Below are positions 23,698-35,678 of a DNA stretch of 64,000 nt, piece after piece. The stretch comes from Diplolepis rosae (taxonomy: Eukaryota > Arthropoda > Insecta > Hymenoptera > Diplolepididae). The stretch's first letter is position 1, and each line of letters starts with the position of its first letter. The stretch covers positions 1,614,501 to 1,678,500 of the forward strand of contig JAPYXD010000684.1 in the NCBI GenBank assembly GCA_030998225.1, read 5' to 3'. The notes beneath the pieces were generated by a model, which searched no databases, was not told where the DNA came from, and saw only the letters and a program-made list of their open reading frames with translations. The translations under genes and the position numbers were made by a program.

Positions 23698-25533
23698 AAG
23701 GGCATAACCGGGTTTCTATGTGAAATCGGCCTTGAAACCAAATCAAATTTCGCATCAACTATATGGAAGAGGTTGAGCAAGAGATGATTTTGCCAAATTT
23801 TCAGATCATAATTCGCCATTTTGAATGAGTAATGATGGATTTTACCATTTTCGTTTATTGCGTTTTTTAGCTAAACTAATAATAGGAAAATTTTGAAAAA
23901 AATCAGGATTGTTTTTTCCAATAAAAGATACATTTGTGAATTTTTGCAAATTTTTTCATGCATAATTCGTGATGTAAGAAATTGCGAAAATTTTTGCACA
24001 CAATTTTATTCATGTTTGATTTGCGCGACCACTCTTTTGAATTATGCTATTCATTAGTTACCTATCGATAATTAAAACAGAATTTTTGCAGATTTTTGCA
24101 AGGTGTGGATGGGGCTAAAAAAATAAAAACCGTCAAAATACACATTCTTCCAACATCTTATTATTAAAGCACTTTTTAAAATAATAGTAGACTAATGAAA
24201 AAAAATTGTTATTTGCTAATAAACCTCTAACACGGTTTACTGCTGAAATTTTTGCAAAATATTTTGCGAGTTTTGGTTGTTGCGAAAAATCGAAATTTTT
24301 ACATGCATTCTGAACAAATGGATGATTGTGATTATTTGCAAGTCGAAATAGTGTTGCGAAAATGAATGCGATGATGAATAATTTATAATTGAAAAAAATA
24401 TGTATGCTTGGCAAATATTCAGCCACTTATGGAGTATGAAGTGCTATGAAAGTACAATTAACCGTCTATATTTGTAAAAACTCGATGGCAAAAAAATATA
24501 TTTTTGTAGGAAAACCAATTTACATATTATATATCACTTTGATTTAAAACGAACAGTTTTTGAACGGACTAAATTTTTTAACGGGCAAAACTTCATAAAG
24601 AAATGTAACGAAAATGTAAGTAATGTAATGCAAAATAGCTGCTAAAAATTGTTTGTTATCCTGAAATCCAAATTAATTAATTATTTAATTTACGAGCTTT
24701 TTTTATCATTTGTGTTCAATAAAATTTCAAGAAGTAAACTAACTGAAGGACGATTTGAGGGTATTTGTCATGTCTTGTGTGGAAAAATGAGTATGTTATT
24801 TTTAACAAAGAGAAATTAATTTCACCTGTATATTCGAAAAATATTCAAGAATACGAAAAGATATTTTTCGCAACACTATTGCGACTTGCAAATAATCACA
24901 ATTAACCATTTGTTCAGAATGCATGTAAAAATTTCGATTTTTCGCAACAACCAAAACTCGCAAAATATTTTGCAAAAATTTCAGCAGTAAACCGTGTTAG
25001 AGGTTTATTAGGAAATAACATTTTTTTTTTCATTATTCTACTATGATTATAAAAAGTGCTTTAATAATAAGATGTTGGAAGAATGTGTATTTTGACGGTT
25101 TTTATTTATTTTTACCCCCATCCACACCTTGCAAAAATCTGCAAAAATTCTGTTTTAATTATCAATAGGTAGCTAATGAATAGCATAATTCAAAAGAGTG
25201 GTCGCGCAAATCAAACATGAATAAAATTGTGTGCAAAAATTTTCGCAATTTTTTGCATCACGAATTATGCATAAAAAAATCTGCAAAAATTCACAAAAGT
25301 ATCTTTTATTGGAAAAAACAATCCTGATTTTTTTCAAAATTTTCCTATGATTAGTTTAGCTAAAAAACGCAATAAACGAAAATGGTAAAATCCATCATTA
25401 CTCATTCAAAACGGCGAATTATGATCTGAAAATTTGGCAAAATCATCTCTTGCTCAACCTCTTCCATATAGTCGATGCGAAATTTGATTTGGTTTCAAGG
25501 CCGATTTCACATAAAAACCCGGTTATGCCCTTT
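23698..25533. mobile_element. Fold-back element, 666-bp arms
   Basis: Arms 23698-24363 and 24868-25533 are near-perfect inverted copies around a loop of about 500 bp. The outer word is AGGGCATAACCGGG. Open frames inside are arm shadows. A partial third copy of the right arm's outer part lies at 28345-28530. Confidence 0.85.
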
Positions 25534-25584
25534 TTAAGAATGATGCGGTTCTAATAAATCTAAAATAAATCTAAATAAATCTAT

Positions 25585-27873
25585 ATATGGCGTGTTCCAT
25601 GGCAAATCGGACGAGTTCAGGACTCCATGTTTCCGATTTCCTTGAAATTTTAAGGATTGATAAACTAACATAAATAATGAAGAAACCCAAAATTTGAGAT
25701 TATTTCAATCATTATTTAAAAAGTTATGGTATAAACGAACAAAAAAAATATTTTTGTTCTTTTTCAATTATTTACAAACTGAAAGTAGGAAAAATTCTGA
25801 AAAAACGTACACAAACGTATCATTAGATGGCCGATGTAGCAGTATTTTTTGGGAAAATTTTTACTCCAAATTTAATGATAAAAAAAATGTTTTTTTCAAA
25901 CAAATTGATTTTTTGAAAAAACGCTATCTTTGAAAAATCTTAAAAAATTCATAGTAATAGCCGCAAGTATTACGCAAATTTAAGGTATATAATTAAGGTG
26001 CGCACTCAAAAATTGTGCGAAATATGAATGTTTTTGTAAATTGATGCGCGTGGAATCACGATCTTCGATCGACGGCGTCGGGCGCAATTTCCACTAATGT
26101 TCTATTACTATCTGCTTTTTCGAGAACGTTATTATCAAAAAGTGATGGGAAGTGATTATTAATTGTTTAATTACCGCTTTATACTCATAACATATGAATA
26201 ATGTAATTAGTTTTATAATTATACATAAATTATCAAAAAAATAATTTTTTTTATTATCATGAAAATAAATTAGTTGGTAAAAAATCCACGAGAGTTTATT
26301 TTCAAAGAGCAGTTGACATTATTCGACAAAAAAGGAAACATTGTTGTAATACATACAAAAAAAAACCGTAAGTGAATATTACGTGATTTTTCACTCTCGA
26401 TACAAATACACGGAGAAACTTTTTATATCAATTTTTACTATAGTATTTTTCAATTTAGGGAAAAACGTATCACTTTGAGAATTTTTGTTAGTAAAAATAC
26501 TAAACTTTATAATAATGATATCAAACTTCAGCATAGTCCATAGCAAATTTTACTATAGTTCATACTAAAGTTTCATATCATTATTATAAAGTGTAGTATT
26601 TTTTTGTTCATTTCTCGTTATTTTGTTTACTAACAAAAATTCTCAAAGTGATACGTTTTTCCCTAAATTGAAAAATACTCTAGTAAAAATTGATATAAAA
26701 AGTTTCTCCGTGTAGAAATATAGTGAAATCGTCATGTGCTGATCTATAAATAATTTATCAAGCCTCAGCTTAAAAATCATTTTCTTCTTAATAGATTATA
26801 CTGGCAGATTCAAATGAAAGCAGTCTAAGGGCATTCCCAGAGCATTTTCTCAATAAATTCAAAGATGTCAAAAAAATGCTCTCCTTTGCAACACATACAG
26901 GATAAGAGTTATAAAAGATGAAGTTTTAGAAGAAGGATAGAAAATAATAAGATTTGTTACTCCTAGCATTTATGAGTTCTTTCTTAATTGATAAAATTAC
27001 CAGAAATCGGTGAATGACTCGCAAAATCTTCCTTCTCACGGCCTCCAGGTACCATCCGGTTCCAAAAATCTCTCGAAGACAATAATATTGACGAAAAATC
27101 AGAGTCCTTGCGATTTATCACATTCTCATCAACGTACAATTAAAAAAATCACTCTTTATACTTTCTGACGTAAAAAATTTGTTCGTGGTTTTTTTACGAA
27201 CACATTTATTTTCATGATAATAGAAAAAATTATGTTTTTGATAATTTATGAATAATCATAAAACTCATTAAATTATTCATATGTTACGAGTATAAAGCGA
27301 TAATTAAACAATCAACCATCACTTCCCATCACTTTTTGATAATAACGTTTTCGAAAAAGCAGATAGTAATAGAACATTAGTTGAAATTGCGCCCGACGCC
27401 GTCGATCGAAGATCGTGATTCCACGCGCATCACTTTACAAAAAAATTCATATTTTGCACAATTTTTGAGTGCGCACCTTAATTATATACCTAAAATTTGT
27501 GTAATACTTGCAGCTATCACTATGAATTTTTTCAGATTTTTCAAAAATGGCGTTTTTTCAAAAAAACATTTTTTTTATCATTAAATTTGGAGAAAAATTT
27601 TCCCAAAAAATACTGCTACATCGGCCATCTAATGATACGTTTGTGTAATTTTTTTCAGAATTTTTCCTAGTTTCAATTTTAAAGTAATTGAAAAAGAACA
27701 AAAACATTTTTTTGTTTTGTTTATCCCATAACTTTTTAAATAATGCATGAAATAATCTCAAATTTTGAGTTTCTTCATTATTTATGTTAGTCTATCAATC
27801 CTTAAAATTTCAAGTAAATCGGAAACATGGAGTCCTGAACCCGTCCGATTTGCCATGGAACACACCATATATA
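25585..27873. mobile_element. Fold-back element, about 700-bp arms
   Basis: Arms 25585-26295 and 27186-27873 are inverted copies, beginning with the TGTTCCATGGCAAATCGGAC block. The spacer holds a nested MITE (26409-26712). The flanking DNA at 25411-25585 recurs beyond the element at 28350-28530, so this element and its surroundings sit within a local duplication. No coding. Confidence 0.85.
26409..26712. mobile_element. MITE with CACGGAGAAAC ends, TA duplication
   Basis: Both ends read CACGGAGAAACTTTTTATAT in inverse orientation, flanked by TA (26407-26408 and 26713-26714). The interior is a second-order palindrome around TACTATAGTTCATA. The same family is inside both copies of repeat A. Confidence 0.85.
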
Positions 27874-28344
27874 GTATATAGTATATGATTTTGACAATGA
27901 ATTAGTAGACACTTCAGTCGGCAACCAAAGTAGTTAGTAGTTTGCTACTAATTACTATAGCAATAAACAACTTTACGAATTGAATTAGTAGTTTTATTTC
28001 TAATTTAGATCTGAAGAGTAGCCAGCCCGTTTCCTACACCACCCAGGAGGTAGAGCTACAGCGATTTTTTTTCAGTGGTTTCCCATGTATACTATACACA
28101 GGCCTATCCACCCTGCCATTTAGAAAATAAAATGGCAGATTAATTTCATATTAGGTGTATTAGACCTAATACAAATTTTAAACATTCTGAAATAAAATCA
28201 ACGTTTTTTTTGAGATTTGGTCTTAGCAAAAGGCAAAAAAAAAACTTATCTTATTATAAATGTTTATAAATTAATTCATTTGAGTTTTTTTGAAAAACAT
28301 TGATCTATATTTTTTTCAGAAAAGTGTGGAATTATCACTTTTTT

Positions 28345-28530
28345 AATTAAAAATGGCGAATTATGATCTGAAAATTTGGCAAAATCATCTCTTGCTCAAC
28401 CTCTTCCATATAGTCGATGCGAAATTTGATTTGGTTTTAAGGCCGATTTCACATAGAAACCCGGTTATGCCCTTTTTAAAAATGATGCGGTTCTAATAAA
28501 TCTAAAATAAATTTAAATAAATCTATATAT
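28345..28530. repeat. Partial copy of 25400-25590
   Basis: Direct repeat of the fold-back arm end plus flanking TAATAAATCTAAAATAAAT sequence. It shows that the fold-back element at 25585-27873 is bracketed by duplicated DNA. The remaining DNA at 27874-28344 and 28531-28819 has no recognised feature. Confidence 0.75.
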
Positions 28531-28819
28531 ATTCTTGCAATTCATGTATATTTAATAAATTATTTTAAAATAATTATAATTATAATCCAAACCACTTCTA
28601 TACCCTCTTTATTTTATTTTGCAAATTCTTTTCCTCAACTATAAATTTAATAAAGTTTGGTAAAAATTTAAAAATGAAAGTAAGTAAATAAATTCTTTTG
28701 ACAATAATTTTAATCAACTTGGAGTGTCGGGGAAATTAAATTAAAAAATCAAAAAAATTGAGTAAAAAATAGAAGTATTAAATTTCATACGATATTACTG
28801 CATTTTTGTATTTGAATTT

Positions 28820-29504
28820 TGTTTAGAGTATAAGACTAAACATAGGCAATAGCCTTTCTTAGCTCAATGGGGTGCCCGGATATACAGAAGGCGTTGTATA
28901 AAGAGATGCACGCAGTGCACGGCCAGTTTCACCTTTATTAATATTACTGAAAAAGGTTCGAATTTCTTTCCCTCAATAAGGCAATTGATGTGTCATTTCA
29001 GCATATTTCTTTCCTAAGCAATAAAGCTTCTACAATTTTATGATGTTAATCCTCTTTACTTAAAGCACAGAAATTGTCCGTCGAATGTGCAACTCATTTT
29101 TAGGATTAAGAGAATGCGCATAGGCATTAAGTTTAGAGTATAATTTATAAGTTTCAACCATTGTTAATTCAAGGCATAGACATTTTTGGGAATACTGATC
29201 CTTTCAATGTATCTAGATTTTAAGTCACGCCTTAAAATTATTGTAACCAATTAGAATTACTGAATTCTTGTGTCTACCCATAACAGTTTTTGTATCCGTC
29301 AAGAAAAGAAAAAAGGAGTTGAGTTCTGCACCAACATTCTAGTCGCTTAAATCGCAAGGAAAAAATAAATCCAATCCAGAACACTCACGCGTTTCATTTA
29401 TTTCTATAATACTTAATACTTGGTGCGTTTTATGAAGATAAAACGTCCGCTTCATACTCCACTTGGAATAAGGGATCTAGAGTATAAATCATCGATTAAA
29501 AACA
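28820..29504 (+). repeat. BEL/Pao 5' LTR
   Basis: 685 bp, TG...CA boundaries, nearly identical to 35679-36362. It holds the transcription start and polyadenylation region by position; specific signals were not resolved. Confidence 0.9.
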
Positions 29505-29522
29505 TGGTCCTTCGAGCCGGAT
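29505..29522 (+). promoter_or_regulatory. Primer-binding site, tRNA-Tyr
   Basis: TGGTCCTTCGAGCCGGAT directly abuts the LTR. Its complement ends in CCGGCTCGAAGGA-CCA, the 3' end I recognise for animal tRNA-Tyr. Confidence 0.8.
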
Positions 29523-30211
29523 AGTGATAGTGTTCAATGGTGACAGTTTTTCCAAAGACACAAGACAGTATACGATTATTTATACGTAGTGCGACGATAA
29601 AATTGACGACTTAAAACAATTCATACAGACGAAACGAGTGTTTCATACACGCCTTATTTATGATTTCCACGAAAACTCGTTGGTGACTCGATTGTTTAGA
29701 TATGCGTCAACATTCGATTCTATGAACAATTTACGCGAGTGATAGATATAAACATTGAGAAAATTTGTTACAAAAGTATTTATCTGAAGTTCCTTTAATA
29801 AATACTTGACAAACCGTGTCACATATTCTACAACACGGAAAAGGTACAGAAGTTGAAATCGACAAATACGTTATTCAAAGGATTTTCCATTATTCATTTT
29901 TAATAACACGCGGCATTAGTAACAAAAGGTGCACAAAATATTTTCAAGAATTATATGAAGAGGATTCAACAATATGAAGACGCAGGACGATTGCAACCAT
30001 CAGAAATACATACATGACGAAGATAGCTGAGCCATTGGATTTGTTGGAGGTCATCGCTCATTCGAATAATCATCATCAAGGTTTACATCATCAAGTGAGT
30101 TTGTAAGATTTCCGATCTCCTCTATTCTCCTATCTTAATTTAAAATAGCCACAATTTCGGTCGTAGTGAGTGATTTTTACTCCTCGTTATAGAATTTTCA
30201 TTTATTGCACC
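29523..30211 (+). other. BEL/Pao 5' leader
   Basis: About 690 bp of untranslated leader between primer site and gag; no open frame or other feature recognised. Confidence 0.6.
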
Positions 30212-31399
30212 ATGGCGCAAATAACCGAATTAAAAAAGCAGCGAGCCACGGTGAAGGCTAAATTTACGCGGTTTATTAACTTTCTGAAGGACGCGGATAA
30301 TGACACTAATTATAGAGAAATTGAATTAAGATTAAATAAGGTCGAAAACAATTTAGATTTGTTTGAAGGTATCCAAAATGAAATTGATTCTTTAACAGAA
30401 GAAACTTCAGACGATTTCAATGAATTCGAGAAGTTATATTTTTCTACTATGAGTCGCGCTTATGAATTAATTGATACGAAAAAATCTTTCTTGACAGCCT
30501 CAGCGGTAGGTGCGGCTGAAATCGCTACGTTTGCAGATAATACACGGGTGCACGCGGCGCAACGCCATAACCAAGTTAGATTACCGAAAATCGAATTAAC
30601 GACATTTAATGGGTCATATGAAAATTGGCTCGATTTTTACAATTCCTTCAAATCAATGGTCCACGATAATTTAGAACTTACCGGAATTCAAAAACTGCAT
30701 TACCTTCGTTCAAGTTTGAAAGGTGAAGCAAGTTATGTAATAAATGCTTTAGAAACATCCCATGAAAACTATGAAGTTGCCTGGGATTTGATTACAACCC
30801 GTTATAATAATACGCGAGTAATAGCACAAAAGCATATAAAAACATTAATGGAAGTGCCTAGTATTTCTCGAGAATCTGCATACGACTTACGCAAGTTGAT
30901 AGATACGATTCGCACACATTTACGCGCTTTAAAAACACTAGGTCAACCAGTAGATTCATGGGATGGTTTATTAATTTACTCGATTACGAATAAATTAGAT
31001 CGAAACTCACATAGGGAGTGGGAAAAATCAATTACAGGCTCCGAGATGCCACGAATGACGGATTTCATGAGCTTTTTAGAACAAAGATGCCAAGTTTTGC
31101 AAGCAACAATTGTCAACATTAATCCTAACAATATGAGTAATTCGTATACAAGTTTTAAGAGTAACCAGAATAATATGCACAAAAGACAAGTTTTTGCGTT
31201 AACAAAAAATTCAGACGGGTGTATTTTATGTAAAGGCTCTCATCAATTACACAGATGCGAAGTGTTTCAAAAAATGACGGTAAGGGATAGGATTGAAAAA
31301 ATGAAGGCTCTTAAGTTTTGCTTTAATTGTTTACACAATGGCCACCGTAATGATAATTGCAAATGGACGGGATGTAAAAAATGCGGCAAAAAATCATAA
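30212..31399 (+). CDS. gag: BEL/Pao gag
   Basis: Start chosen at the ATG of MAQITELKKQR, in good context (CACCATGG), rather than an upstream in-frame ATG. The N-terminal half is helical. The central DUF1759-like gag core contains VRLPKIELTTFNGSYENWLD. The C-terminus has cysteine knuckles (CILCKGSHQLHRC and CFNCLHNGHRNDNC). The frame stops at 31399 within a second cysteine motif. The natural continuation lies in the next frame, after a run of six A at about 31389, so this is a one-base break in what is normally a single gag-pol polyprotein. Confidence 0.85.
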   Translation: MAQITELKKQRATVKAKFTRFINFLKDADNDTNYREIELRLNKVENNLDLFEGIQNEIDSLTEETSDDFNEFEKLYFSTMSRAYELIDTKKSFLTASAVGAAEIATFADNTRVHAAQRHNQVRLPKIELTTFNGSYENWLDFYNSFKSMVHDNLELTGIQKLHYLRSSLKGEASYVINALETSHENYEVAWDLITTRYNNTRVIAQKHIKTLMEVPSISRESAYDLRKLIDTIRTHLRALKTLGQPVDSWDGLLIYSITNKLDRNSHREWEKSITGSEMPRMTDFMSFLEQRCQVLQATIVNINPNNMSNSYTSFKSNQNNMHKRQVFALTKNSDGCILCKGSHQLHRCEVFQKMTVRDRIEKMKALKFCFNCLHNGHRNDNCKWTGCKKCGKKS

Positions 31400-32528
31400 T
31401 ACCATGCTACATTTAGAAGATAAAGATTATAAACACGCGCAAGATGAAAACGAGAAAAAATTGAGTTTCGAACAACCCCAATCAAGCACAAAAAATTTTA
31501 GTACTTTAATTTCAACCCAAATGCTATTGTCCACAGCGCTTATAAACATGAAGGGTAAAAATGGCAATACCTTTCAAGCACGTGTATTATTAGATAACGG
31601 TTCGCAGTCTCATTTTATAAGACGAAATTTTGCGGAATTTTTGAATTTACCTTTCGAAAATATTGACATTCCCGTAGAAAGTTTGAATCAATTAGAAACA
31701 CGCATAAAGCATAAAATACGCGCTGAAATTCAATCACAAAATTCAAGTTATAAAGAAACTTTAGAATTTCTTGTAGTGCCCAAAATATGCGACCATCTAC
31801 CGAATCAACTTATAAATAGAAAACTATTAAACATTCCGAAAAATATACAACTAGCTGACCCAGGCTTTTACAAACCGGATACAATAGACGCACTGATAGG
31901 CGTGGAAGTCTTTTATGATTTACTATGTGTAGGACAAATAGAAATAGCAGGATATAGAACGAAATTACAGAAAACGAAATTAGGCTGGATAATAGCAGGT
32001 AAATTTGATAATAATGAAAACAAAAAAAAATCAAGCAAATGCATGTTTGTTCAAGATAATTTACATAAATTTATGACAAAATTTTGGGAAATTGAAGAGA
32101 TAGGTGAGAGAAAATTTCTATCAGAGGAAGAATTTCAAGCTGAGGAACATTTTAAAAATAATACAACGCGTGATCCACATACTGGACGTTATACGGTTAA
32201 ATTAGCCTTTAATGAGAAAATTGAAAGGTTAGGAAATTCACAAAAATTAACTGAAAAACAATTTTTATCATTAGAAAGGAGACTTGCAAAATCTCCTGAC
32301 TTAAAGGGTCAATATATTGAGTATATGCGCGAAGCGATAGCATCTAACCATATGATTAAATTAAACGAAGGGGAAATCAGTAGTAAGCATTGTTTCCTTC
32401 CCCATCATCACGTAATTAAGGAGTCTAGCTTAACGACTAAGCTTAGAGTCGTTTACAACGCGACTTCAAAAACTAGCACAGGTATATCTTTGAAAAGTAG
32501 GCCCGGTAGTGCAAAATACAAGTTTTGA
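31390..32528 (+). pseudogene. pol: BEL/Pao protease and start of reverse transcriptase
   Basis: In the frame after gag: an aspartic protease (DUF1758-like) with LLDNGSQSHFIRRNF as the active-site region, then IDALIGVEVFYDLL and KLGWIIAG, then the RT entry region (KLRVVYNATSKTSTG). The frame ends at 32528 because a small deletion after about 32490 removes a few codons and shifts phase. Not functional as a continuous polyprotein. Confidence 0.8.
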
Positions 32529-33486
32529 TATTGTCCTTCGATTTCGTGCACATCAAATAGTATTGTTAGCTGACATTGAAAAAATGTACAAACAAATTTA
32601 TCTTGATAAGAACGACTCACAATACCAATTAAGTTTTTGGCGTGAAAACAAAAATGATAACTTAAATGTATATTATATTCCAGCAGTTTTATTTGGATGT
32701 GCTTCAGCTCCTTACTTAGCGACGCGAACATTAAATCAATTAGCTGAGGATGAAAAATTAAAATTTCCAATGGCGAGTAAAATAGTCCCACGTGATTTTT
32801 ACGTCGACGATTTGATGACAGGGGCGGATAATATAAAGGAAGCTAAGCAGTTACGCGACGAGCTTATAGGTATAACCAAGGCGGGCGGCTTTACTTTACG
32901 TAAGTGGAGCTCAAATAATTCAGAAATTTTAGATTCTTTGCCAATTGATACGAAAATTAATTTATTAAACGATGATAGTTTAGGTACAAAGGCATTAGGT
33001 ATACAGTGGAATACATTAACAGACAAAATCACTTATAATGTGAAAGAAAGGGAATTTAACACGAAAATAACAAAAAGAAGCGTATTGTCGAACATTGCTA
33101 GGATTTATGACCCTATCGGATTATTGGGGCCAGTTATAGTCAATGCTAAGTTACTTATGCAGAGGATATGGCAGAGTAACACAGATTGGGATGAGTCCCT
33201 CCCTCAAGACATACACACAGCATGGTTACACATTAAGGAGCAACTACCTGTTTTGAATAAAATTGAATTCGAAAGAAAAACTGTGATTCATAATGCTATT
33301 CGCACAGAATTTCATGGGTTTTGTGATGCGAGTGAGAAAGCATATGGAGCATGTATTTACATTAAATCAAAAGGTAGCGATGGAACGGTTATGATTAATT
33401 TACTATGCTCGAAAAATCGCGTAGCTCCATTGAAAACTATCTCGCTTCCAAAACTTGAATTATGTGCAGCTTTATTGTTATCATAG
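32509..33486 (+). pseudogene. pol: BEL/Pao reverse transcriptase and RNase H start
   Basis: Continues RT with ADIEKMYKQIYL and the catalytic FYVDDLMTG, then the connection region with a DPIGLLGP motif, and an RNase H beginning (GFCDASEKAYGACIY). A TAG at 33484-33486 ends it. The same frame resumes without shift at the next segment, so this is a single nonsense codon. Confidence 0.8.
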
Positions 33487-35340
33487 TTAATAAAATCGGT
33501 TTTAGATGCATTAACAAAAAACATTGATGACATTTTTTTGTGGTCAGATTCATCGATCACATTACAATGGATTAATACTCAACCAAGTTTATTAAAAACG
33601 TTCGTTGCAAATCGCGTATCGGAGATCAGGGAAGCTACTAGTACGATGCACTGGAGACATACGCCGTCTCAGGGAAACGCGGCTGACATTTTATCACGCG
33701 GTCAACTACCGAGGGAATTTTTAGAAAATAAGAGCTGGAAGGTTGGTCCAGAATGGCTGCGTAGAGAACCAAACCATTGGCCAAGTAATATTATTCAATC
33801 AGTACCTCTTATCGAGTTAAAAGTTACGCGCGTTTTTACGAATATAAAAGGTCCGATAGACTTTTTTAAAAATTGTAATACATTTGTTAAAGCAAAAAGA
33901 GTTATGGCTTACATTTTAAGATTTAAAAACAGACGTAATAATATAAATAAAGTAAGCGGGGAATTGACTTACCATGAATTGGAAAGTGCTGCAAAGGAAA
34001 TTTTAAAAATAATTCAAAAACAAGGATTCTCGGATGATTATAAACAATTAAGTCAACAACAGAGTGTTACCTCGAATAGTAGTTTGCGCGCTCTCAATCC
34101 CTTTTTAGATGATGAAGGTTTAATTAGAGTAGGAGGAAGATTGAAAAACTCTGTTTTGTCTTATGCAGAGAAATATCCTATTGTACTACCTAAAGATAAT
34201 CACTTAACGAATCTCATCATAAAAGAAAAACATATCTTAAACATGCACGGTGGGATACAAACAACTCTTAACGCGGTAAGAGCGAGATATTGGCCAATTG
34301 GTGGAAAAAATGCAACTAAAATAATTATTAAAAAATGCATAAATTGCTTTCGCGCTAAACCGACTAATTATTCATATTTTATGGGAGATTTACCACGTGA
34401 TCGAGTAACCCAAGCACGCCCTTTTTTGAATTCCGGGGTGGATTATTGTGGTCCATTTTACATCAAAGAAAAAAAGCATAGAAATCGAGGAAAAGTAAAG
34501 GTGTACGCGTGCATATTTGTATGTTTTGCAATCAAGGCGATACATATTGAATTGATAAGCGACTTGACTACTGAGACTTTCATAGGCGGCTTACGTAGAT
34601 TTTTTTTTAGACGAGGTAGAGCAGCAAATCTATACTCAGATAATGCTACCTATTTTGTTGGGGCAAGGAATGAATTAGAGTCATTATCTAAGCTCATTCA
34701 GTCAAAGGAGCACAATAAAACGGTGTCAAATTTTCTATCTAACGGCGGAACTCGATGGCATTTTTCACCACCGAACTCACCACACTTCGGCGGTCTCTGG
34801 GAAGCCGCAGTAAAATCATTTAAAAATCATTACTACAGAACAATAGGTGATAAGTTATTTACGTACGAGGAATTATTAACATATACGACTGAAATTGAAG
34901 CTATTTTAAACTCCCGCCCAATCACTCCTATTTCCGAAGACCCAAACGATTTGCGTGCCCTTACTCCCGCCCACTTCCTAATCGGAGACACATTTACAAA
35001 CATACCTGAAGTTAATGTCATGAATGTACCGGTAAATCGCTTGTCTACCTGGAAACATATTCAATACATAAAACAACATTTTTGGAGTAGATGGTATAAG
35101 GAGTATCTAAACCAATTAATTACAAGGTCCAAATGGCAGCGAAAAGGACATAATGATATTAAAATTGGCACATTGGTTTTATTAAAAGAAGACAACACAT
35201 CAAGTCTCCATTGGCCACTAGGCCGCATTACCGAGATACATCCTGGAGATGACGGAATTGTACGCGTCGTTTGTGTTAAAACAAATTCAGGAATCTACAA
35301 AAGAAGTATCACACGGGTAGTTCCATTACCCATTGACTAA
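33487..35340 (+). CDS. pol: BEL/Pao RNase H end, integrase and DUF5641-like tail
   Basis: The first in-frame ATG is at 33538 (MWSDSSITLQWI, RNase H), so this part can only be a fragment of the polyprotein. Then comes an integrase zinc-binding region (HILNMHGGIQTTL ... CINCFRAK). The catalytic core has GVDYCGPFYI, YSDNATYFVG and GLWEAAVKSFK as the three acidic segments. The C-terminal domain ends in the family's typical TRVVPLP. The stop at 35338-35340 is the natural end. Confidence 0.85.
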   Translation, partial: LIKSVLDALTKNIDDIFLWSDSSITLQWINTQPSLLKTFVANRVSEIREATSTMHWRHTPSQGNAADILSRGQLPREFLENKSWKVGPEWLRREPNHWPSNIIQSVPLIELKVTRVFTNIKGPIDFFKNCNTFVKAKRVMAYILRFKNRRNNINKVSGELTYHELESAAKEILKIIQKQGFSDDYKQLSQQQSVTSNSSLRALNPFLDDEGLIRVGGRLKNSVLSYAEKYPIVLPKDNHLTNLIIKEKHILNMHGGIQTTLNAVRARYWPIGGKNATKIIIKKCINCFRAKPTNYSYFMGDLPRDRVTQARPFLNSGVDYCGPFYIKEKKHRNRGKVKVYACIFVCFAIKAIHIELISDLTTETFIGGLRRFFFRRGRAANLYSDNATYFVGARNELESLSKLIQSKEHNKTVSNFLSNGGTRWHFSPPNSPHFGGLWEAAVKSFKNHYYRTIGDKLFTYEELLTYTTEIEAILNSRPITPISEDPNDLRALTPAHFLIGDTFTNIPEVNVMNVPVNRLSTWKHIQYIKQHFWSRWYKEYLNQLITRSKWQRKGHNDIKIGTLVLLKEDNTSSLHWPLGRITEIHPGDDGIVRVVCVKTNSGIYKRSITRVVPLPID

Positions 35341-35678
35341 CTGATAATTTGTGTTAAATCTAGGCTAATCGTTTCATATTAATTAATATTAGGAAGACTT
35401 ATCTAGATATATATACCTATTACAGCCACACGATTAAAATTTCATGTATGTACGCAAAATGTTGAAGGAATTTTCTTATATTCACGTGTTATGTACTAAT
35501 TTATAAGATTTATTCGTATTTATGTATTAATTATCCAACTAATTCACAAACTTAGAGATAGTATGAATGTATAACTGAAATTAAGAAATTGTTGCAATTA
35601 TTAGATATTTTGAGATAAAGGCTCAACTTCTTAGAGCGAAGATTTATATTGAACGAAGATCGTTCAAGGCGGGCGGAA
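35341..35678 (+). other. BEL/Pao 3' untranslated region
   Basis: Non-coding AT-rich stretch ending in the purine-rich GGGCGGAA that serves as polypurine tract directly before the 3' LTR. Confidence 0.6.

Noticed and set aside
25694..27761. Mirror-image small frames at 25694-25933 and 27558-27761
   Set aside because: They are the two arms of a fold-back element read outwards; lysine/phenylalanine-rich and not protein-like.
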